A stretch of 44,914 nucleotides of DNA from an uncultured Prevotellaceae bacterium (GTDB lineage: Bacteria > Bacteroidota > Bacteroidia > Bacteroidales > Bacteroidaceae), in the NCBI GenBank assembly GCA_946406585.1, contig CAMJLI010000003.1, positions 1 to 44,914 of the forward strand. The letters are read 5' to 3'. Both the position numbers and the translations under genes were made by a program. The first letter of the stretch is position 1. Every line of letters starts with the position of its first letter. Shown here piece by piece: positions 40,217-44,914 of the stretch. The notes beneath the pieces are model-generated. The model did not search any database, was not told where the DNA came from, and saw only the letters and a list, made by a program, of their open reading frames with translations.

Positions 40217-41806
40217 ATGGAATTTGAACTGATTGCCAAGACTTTCATGGGCCTGGAGCCCATCTTGGCACAAGAACTGACTGAACTGGGAGCCAACGAC
40301 ATACAGATTGGCCGTCGAATGGTATCCTTCAGGGGAGACAAAGAACTAATGTACCGCGCCAATTTCCAATTGCGCACTGCCATCAGAATCCTCAAGCCAA
40401 TCATCCACTTCAAAGCACGCAGCGCCGACGATGTATACAACGAGGTGCTCAAGGTGGATTGGACGAAATATTTGGACAACAACAAGACTTTTGCAGTGGA
40501 CTCCGTGGTGTTCTCCGAAGAGTTCAGACACTCCAAATTCGTAGCCTACAAGGTGAAAGACGCCATCGTCGACCAATTCCGTGAGAGCACGGGAACACGA
40601 CCCAACATCTCGGTGGCCAATCCCGACATCCGACTGCACATACACATTGCCGACGAAGACGGCACCCTGAGCCTCGACTCCAGCGGGGAGTCGCTGCATC
40701 GACGTGGCTATCGACAGGAGTCGGTGGAAGCACCTCTCAACGAGGTGCTGGCAGCTGGCATGATACTCATGACCGGATGGAAAGGCGACTGCGACTTCAT
40801 CGACCCCATGTGCGGCTCTGGCACTCTGCTCATCGAGGCTGCACTCATAGCACAGAACATGTCGCCGGGACTCTTCCGCAAAGGATATGCCTTCGAGAAA
40901 TGGCCTGACTTCGATGAAGAACTGTTCGACATGATTTACAATGACGACTCCAAGGAGCGAGAGTTCAAGCACCATATCTATGGCTACGACATTGACATGA
41001 AGTGTGTCAACACGGCACGCCTCAACGTCAGGGCTGCCGGACTGGCATCGGTCATCACGGTGGAGCAAGCCGACATCAACGACTTCACACAGCCTGCCGA
41101 GAAGAGCATCATGGTGACTAATCCTCCTTACGGAGAACGCATCTCCACCCCCGACTTGCTTGGCACTTACCGCATTATCGGCGAAAAGCTGAAACATGCC
41201 TTCACTGGCAACGAGGCTTGGATTCTTAGCTATAGGGAGGAATGCTTCGAGCAAATCGGACTGCGCCCGTCCATCAAGATTCCGGTCTATAACGGCTCGT
41301 TGGAATGTGAATTCCGCAAATACACCATCTTCGAGGGCAAGTTGAAGGAATTCCGCAGCGATGGAGGCGTTGTGAAGACTGAAGAAGAGAAGGCTGCCAT
41401 GGCTGAGAAGCATCGCTTCAAGAAAAATCGCGAATTCAAGCAACGTCTTGAGGAAGAGAGTGAAAACGAGGATGGCGACATCCGTTCATTCACCTTCCAT
41501 CACCACAAACTGGAGTCCTTCCAACGCAAGGAGGAGAAGGAAGAGCGCCGAGGAGGATTCCGTGGCGAGCGCGACGACCGCAGAAGCGACAGAAGGGACA
41601 GAGGCGAAAGGGGCGACAGGTTCTCCGACAAGAAATACGGACGGGGAGATGGCGGAAAAAGAGGTTACAAGGGCAACGATGACAAGAGAGGCCCAAGAAA
41701 GGACTTCGACCGAAAGTCATTTGACCGCAAGTCTTTCGACCGCAAGCAATTCGGGAAAAAGCCTTTCAACAAGAAAAACGACAGGAGATTCGACGATGAA
41801 GATTAA
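40217..41806 (+). CDS. THUMP-domain rRNA methyltransferase (RlmL/YpsC type) with long charged tail
   Basis: The start at 40217 (MEFELIAKTFMGLEPILAQE) is the family start and lies after the promoter. The 530-aa product has an N-terminal ferredoxin-like/THUMP RNA-binding part (about 1-160) and a Rossmann methyltransferase domain. This has DPMCGSGTLLIEAALIAQN as the SAM loop and NPPYGER as the catalytic NPPY motif for N-methylation of a base. From family knowledge such enzymes make N2-methylguanosine in 23S rRNA. After about residue 385 a very basic/acidic tail of some 140 residues follows, rich in RGD/DRR and repeating FDRKSFDRK, which is likely disordered and RNA-binding. The gene's end overlaps the next start by 11 bases. 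Confidence 0.88.
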   Translation: MEFELIAKTFMGLEPILAQELTELGANDIQIGRRMVSFRGDKELMYRANFQLRTAIRILKPIIHFKARSADDVYNEVLKVDWTKYLDNNKTFAVDSVVFSEEFRHSKFVAYKVKDAIVDQFRESTGTRPNISVANPDIRLHIHIADEDGTLSLDSSGESLHRRGYRQESVEAPLNEVLAAGMILMTGWKGDCDFIDPMCGSGTLLIEAALIAQNMSPGLFRKGYAFEKWPDFDEELFDMIYNDDSKEREFKHHIYGYDIDMKCVNTARLNVRAAGLASVITVEQADINDFTQPAEKSIMVTNPPYGERISTPDLLGTYRIIGEKLKHAFTGNEAWILSYREECFEQIGLRPSIKIPVYNGSLECEFRKYTIFEGKLKEFRSDGGVVKTEEEKAAMAEKHRFKKNREFKQRLEEESENEDGDIRSFTFHHHKLESFQRKEEKEERRGGFRGERDDRRSDRRDRGERGDRFSDKKYGRGDGGKRGYKGNDDKRGPRKDFDRKSFDRKSFDRKQFGKKPFNKKNDRRFDDED

Positions 41807-43979
41807 GAACAAGCAATGGGCAATGCTCATCTTGCTCGCACTGCTCACCTCTACCACGATGGCACAAGACAAGCTTTTCAGCCTCGAAGACCTCAATTTC
41901 GGCGGCATGAACTACCGGAAGATGTCGCCGGAAAACCAAACTTACTGTTGGTGGGGGGACGTGCTCATTCACCTTGCCAAGGACGCATGCCTGGAAGTGA
42001 ACTCAAAGAAAAACAAAGAGTCTGAACTGGTAAGCCGCGAAAGCATAAACAGCGCCTTGGGCACGGATGAAGAGGTGTGGAGCCTCACAGCGGCATCCTT
42101 CCCCTACCCCGACTCCACCCTAATCATGGTGCAGACATCAAAGGAGCGGATTCTTTATGACTGGAAAAAAGGGAAGGTGACCTTCAGGCAAGCTGCGGGG
42201 CACGACACCGAAGACTGGACTCCCGCCTCACGCGCCAATGCCTATGTCGAGGAATGCAACCTCTTCGTGACGGATGCCAAGGGCGGCACACATCAGCTGT
42301 CCACCGACGGCAGCCGCGAGATCGTCTACGGACAGAGTGTCCACCGCGATGAATTCGGCATCTACAAAGGCACCTTCTGGAGCCCCGACGGCCTGCGTCT
42401 TGCCTTCTACCGCATGGACCAAAGCATGGTGAGCGACTATCCGCAAGTGAACCACAGCACGCGCATCGCCACCGAGGAACCCGACAAATATCCCATGGCG
42501 GGCGAGACAAGCCACAAGGTGACCGTGGGAGTATACGACATGCTCACGGGAAAGACGACATACCTGCAGGCAGGCGACCCCACCGACCGCTATTTCACCA
42601 ACATTCAGTGGAGCCCGGACTCGAAACGCATTTACATGCAGGAGCTCAACCGCGACCAAACTGACATGCAACTGACTGTGTATGACGCGATTAACGGAAC
42701 AAAAATCGGCACCATATACACCGAGCACGATGACCGATACACCGAACCGCTGACTCCTATCACCTTCCTGCCGTGGGATGCCGACAAGTTCCTGCTCCAA
42801 AGTCAGAAAGATGGGTTCAACCACCTTTACCTGCTCGACACCAACGGCAAGCAACTGAAACAGGTCACCAAAGGACCGTGGGTGGTGCTCGACCTCGTGG
42901 GATTCTGCAAGAAACGCAACAGCATCATAATATTGTCCACCGAGGCCAGTCCCATACAGAACAATCTCTATGAGGTGAGCCTCGCAAACGGCAAGCGCAC
43001 GCTGCTCGACAACGGACGTGGATGCCACGCCAACGTGTGGCAGGAAGACGGGAGACACTCCTCCATGCTCTCTGCATCGGGGATGAAAGCTTTCGACAAC
43101 TTCACCGAACCTGACGTGCCACGGTGCATCGAACTGATCACTTTGGGTCAGAAGAAACGTGCCTCACTGTTCAACGCTCCTGACCCTTGGGAGGGATACG
43201 ACGTGCCGGAATACAGCTGCGGCACCATAAAGGCCGCCGACGGCACCACCGACCTGTACTACCGCATGGTGAAACCCACCAATTTCAACCCTTCAAAAAA
43301 ATACCCCACCGTGATATACGTCTATGGCGGTCCTCACGCTCGCAACGTGGAGGCGCGATGGCACTACTACTCTCGCGGGTGGGAGACATACATGGCTCAG
43401 AAGGGCTATCTGCTCTTCATCCTCGACAACAGGGGAAGCAAGGACCGTGGCCGCGACTTCGAACAGGTCACTTTCCGACAATTGGGACAAGTGGAGATGG
43501 CCGACCAGATGAAGGGTGTGGAATACCTGAAGTCATTGCCTTACGTGGATGCCGACCGCATTGGCGTGCACGGATGGAGCTACGGCGGGTTCATGACCAT
43601 CAGCCTGATGACCAACCATCCCGACGTCTTCAAGGTGGGTGTGGCCGGTGGACCTGTCATCGACTGGAAATGGTATGAGGTGATGTACGGCGAGCGTTAC
43701 ATGGACACCCCGCAGACCAACCCTGAAGGCTACGAGAAGACTTCGCTGCTGCGCCAAGCCAAGAACCTGAAGGGCAAGTTGCAGATAATACAAGGTCTCA
43801 ACGACAAGACCGTGGTGCCTCAGCATTGCCTGTCGTTCATCGAGGCTTGCATCCAAGCTGGCACTCAGCCCGACTTCTTCACATACCCCAGCGAGCCTCA
43901 CAACATGAGGGGGCGCAAGAGCGTACACCTGCATGAGCGCATCACGCAGTATTTCGAAGACTACCTGAAGGACAAGTAA
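41796..43979 (+). CDS. Secreted S9 peptidase, dipeptidyl-peptidase IV type
   Basis: The start at 41796 ([24 protein letters not shown]) gives a clear signal peptide and lies inside the end of the methyltransferase gene; the frame is open far upstream but only through that gene. The 727-aa product has a beta-propeller domain (about 40-480, with [13 protein letters not shown] and [12 protein letters not shown]) and a C-terminal alpha/beta-hydrolase (about 490-727). The catalytic residues are visible: Ser in HGWSYGGFM, Asp in LNDKTV, His in PHNMRG. DPP IV-type enzymes release X-Pro or X-Ala dipeptides, a typical part of Bacteroidales peptide use. It is followed by purD after 19 bases. Confidence 0.93.
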   Translation: MKIKNKQWAMLILLALLTSTTMAQDKLFSLEDLNFGGMNYRKMSPENQTYCWWGDVLIHLAKDACLEVNSKKNKESELVSRESINSALGTDEEVWSLTAASFPYPDSTLIMVQTSKERILYDWKKGKVTFRQAAGHDTEDWTPASRANAYVEECNLFVTDAKGGTHQLSTDGSREIVYGQSVHRDEFGIYKGTFWSPDGLRLAFYRMDQSMVSDYPQVNHSTRIATEEPDKYPMAGETSHKVTVGVYDMLTGKTTYLQAGDPTDRYFTNIQWSPDSKRIYMQELNRDQTDMQLTVYDAINGTKIGTIYTEHDDRYTEPLTPITFLPWDADKFLLQSQKDGFNHLYLLDTNGKQLKQVTKGPWVVLDLVGFCKKRNSIIILSTEASPIQNNLYEVSLANGKRTLLDNGRGCHANVWQEDGRHSSMLSASGMKAFDNFTEPDVPRCIELITLGQKKRASLFNAPDPWEGYDVPEYSCGTIKAADGTTDLYYRMVKPTNFNPSKKYPTVIYVYGGPHARNVEARWHYYSRGWETYMAQKGYLLFILDNRGSKDRGRDFEQVTFRQLGQVEMADQMKGVEYLKSLPYVDADRIGVHGWSYGGFMTISLMTNHPDVFKVGVAGGPVIDWKWYEVMYGERYMDTPQTNPEGYEKTSLLRQAKNLKGKLQIIQGLNDKTVVPQHCLSFIEACIQAGTQPDFFTYPSEPHNMRGRKSVHLHERITQYFEDYLKDK

Positions 43980-43998
43980 CAAGATAAACTACAGATTC

Positions 43999-44914
43999 AT
44001 GAACATACTCCTATTAGGAAGCGGAGGGCGCGAGCATGCCCTCGCATGGAAAATCGCACAAAGCGACAGAGTGGAAAGACTTTACATCGCTCCTGGCAAT
44101 GCCGGCACGTCGGGTGTCGGTGAGAATGTGGCCATCAAGGCCGACGACTTCGAGGCACTGAAGGATTTTGCAGCCAGCCATGACGTAGACATGGTGGTGG
44201 TGGGTCCGGAAGACCCGCTGGTGAAGGGCATCAGCGACAATTTCGCCGCCGACAGCCGCACCGCCAACATACCGGTCATTGGCCCATCTGCCAAAGGTGC
44301 CATGCTCGAGGGAAGCAAAGACTTCGCCAAAGGCTTCATGCAGCGACACAACATCCCCACGGCAAGATACCAGACTTTCGACGGCAACTCTCTCGACGAG
44401 GGCATCGCTTTCCTTGAGACTCTGCAACCGCCATACGTGCTGAAGGCCGACGGACTGTGTGCCGGCAAGGGCGTGCTGATACTCCCCACTCTCGAAGAGG
44501 CAAAGACACAGCTGCGCGAAATGCTCGGCGGCATGTTCGGCAACGCCTCCGCCCGGGTGGTGATAGAGGAATTCCTCAGCGGCATAGAGTGCTCTGTCTT
44601 CGTGCTCACCGATGGACGCCACTACCAATTGCTGCCCGAGGCCAAAGACTACAAGCGCATCGGGGAGCATGACACTGGTCCCAACACCGGCGGCATGGGC
44701 AGCGTGACTCCCGTGCCTTTCGCAACAAAAGAATGGATGAAGAAGGTGGAAGACCGCATCGTGAGACCCACCGTGGAGGGCTTGGCATCTGAAGGCATCG
44801 ACTATAAGGGATTCATCTTCTTCGGACTGATAAATGTTGGCGGCGACCCAATGGTGATAGAATACAACTGCCGCATGGGCGACCCCGAGACCGAGAGCGT
44901 GATGCTTCGCCTGA
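43999..44914 (+). CDS. purD: Phosphoribosylamine-glycine ligase (3' end outside window)
   Basis: The gene begins [20 protein letters not shown], the classic PurD N-terminus, and the frame runs open to the window edge (about 305 of about 425 residues visible). It carries [12 protein letters not shown], the ATP-grasp region with [14 protein letters not shown], and [16 protein letters not shown], ending [15 protein letters not shown] with metal-binding residues. It catalyses ATP-dependent joining of glycine to phosphoribosylamine, the second step of purine synthesis, which uses the product of PurF. A PurF-like gene is 12 kb away on the other strand, but the Cys-less one here is probably not the housekeeping enzyme. 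It lies 19 bases after the S9 peptidase gene. Confidence 0.96.
   Translation, partial: MNILLLGSGGREHALAWKIAQSDRVERLYIAPGNAGTSGVGENVAIKADDFEALKDFAASHDVDMVVVGPEDPLVKGISDNFAADSRTANIPVIGPSAKGAMLEGSKDFAKGFMQRHNIPTARYQTFDGNSLDEGIAFLETLQPPYVLKADGLCAGKGVLILPTLEEAKTQLREMLGGMFGNASARVVIEEFLSGIECSVFVLTDGRHYQLLPEAKDYKRIGEHDTGPNTGGMGSVTPVPFATKEWMKKVEDRIVRPTVEGLASEGIDYKGFIFFGLINVGGDPMVIEYNCRMGDPETESVMLRL

Noticed and set aside
41448..41795. Longer N-terminus for the S9 peptidase
   Set aside because: It runs through the methyltransferase tail in another frame and would bury the signal peptide that begins at 41796.

Overview
The window looks like a chromosomal segment of a Bacteroidales bacterium, most likely Prevotellaceae. 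This rests on three things: the gene families present (DUF6057, GH97, DUF4954, DUF5686, class I fumarase, a secreted dipeptidyl-peptidase IV-type S9 peptidase); promoters of the Bacteroidetes type (TTTG, about 20 bases, then TAnnTTTG); and the near absence of Shine-Dalgarno sequences before starts. No rRNA, tRNA, CRISPR array or intact prophage was found. The species is not determined.

Layout. (1) 1-6339, + strand: a tightly packed operon with a DUF6057 membrane protein (5' end outside the window), a PD40 lipoprotein with a haem-type CxxCH motif, a GH97 glycosidase, a BASS-type transporter and an SGNH-fold protein that has lost its catalytic Ser and His. (2) 6636-15246, + strand: a secreted unknown, then an operon starting from a good promoter with a secreted metallophosphoesterase, a 1627-aa multi-domain surface protein ending in a dockerin-like module, a 55-aa peptide, and an exported glutathione peroxidase-nitroreductase fusion. 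(3) 15703-23428, + strand: hflX, a DUF4954 beta-helix protein, an M16 peptidase and class I fumarase. (4) 23510-25066: a REP-associated tyrosine transposase (RAYT) carrying an extra C-terminal domain, followed directly by a cluster of palindromes. The first palindrome lies inside the end of its own coding region.

(5) 25075-31834, mixed strands: a lone phage-portal-like gene, a small XRE regulator with a TTG start, a two-gene lipoprotein/membrane-protein unit, a zinc-ribbon/LysM protein paired with a short GrpE-like protein, a 65-aa peptide in its own transcription unit, and a PurF paralogue without the glutaminase cysteine. (6) 32096-39944: a small helical-repeat protein (+), then on the - strand a ClpX-like AAA+ ATPase with an altered pore loop, a LuxR-type response regulator with a PaaI-type thioesterase, a DUF5686 outer-membrane protein, and an overlapping pair made of a CDP-alcohol phosphotransferase-like protein and a HAD protein, both lacking key catalytic acids. 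(7) 40217-44914, + strand: a THUMP-domain RNA methyltransferase with a long charged tail, overlapping an S9 peptidase, then purD, cut by the window edge.

Two themes stand out. One is the RAYT with its adjacent hairpins, which looks like a resident REP-spreading system. The other is a run of conserved-fold proteins with missing catalytic residues (SGNH, PurF-like, CDP-alcohol transferase-like, HAD), two of which are translationally overlapping neighbours. All family assignments come from reading motifs; no database search was run.
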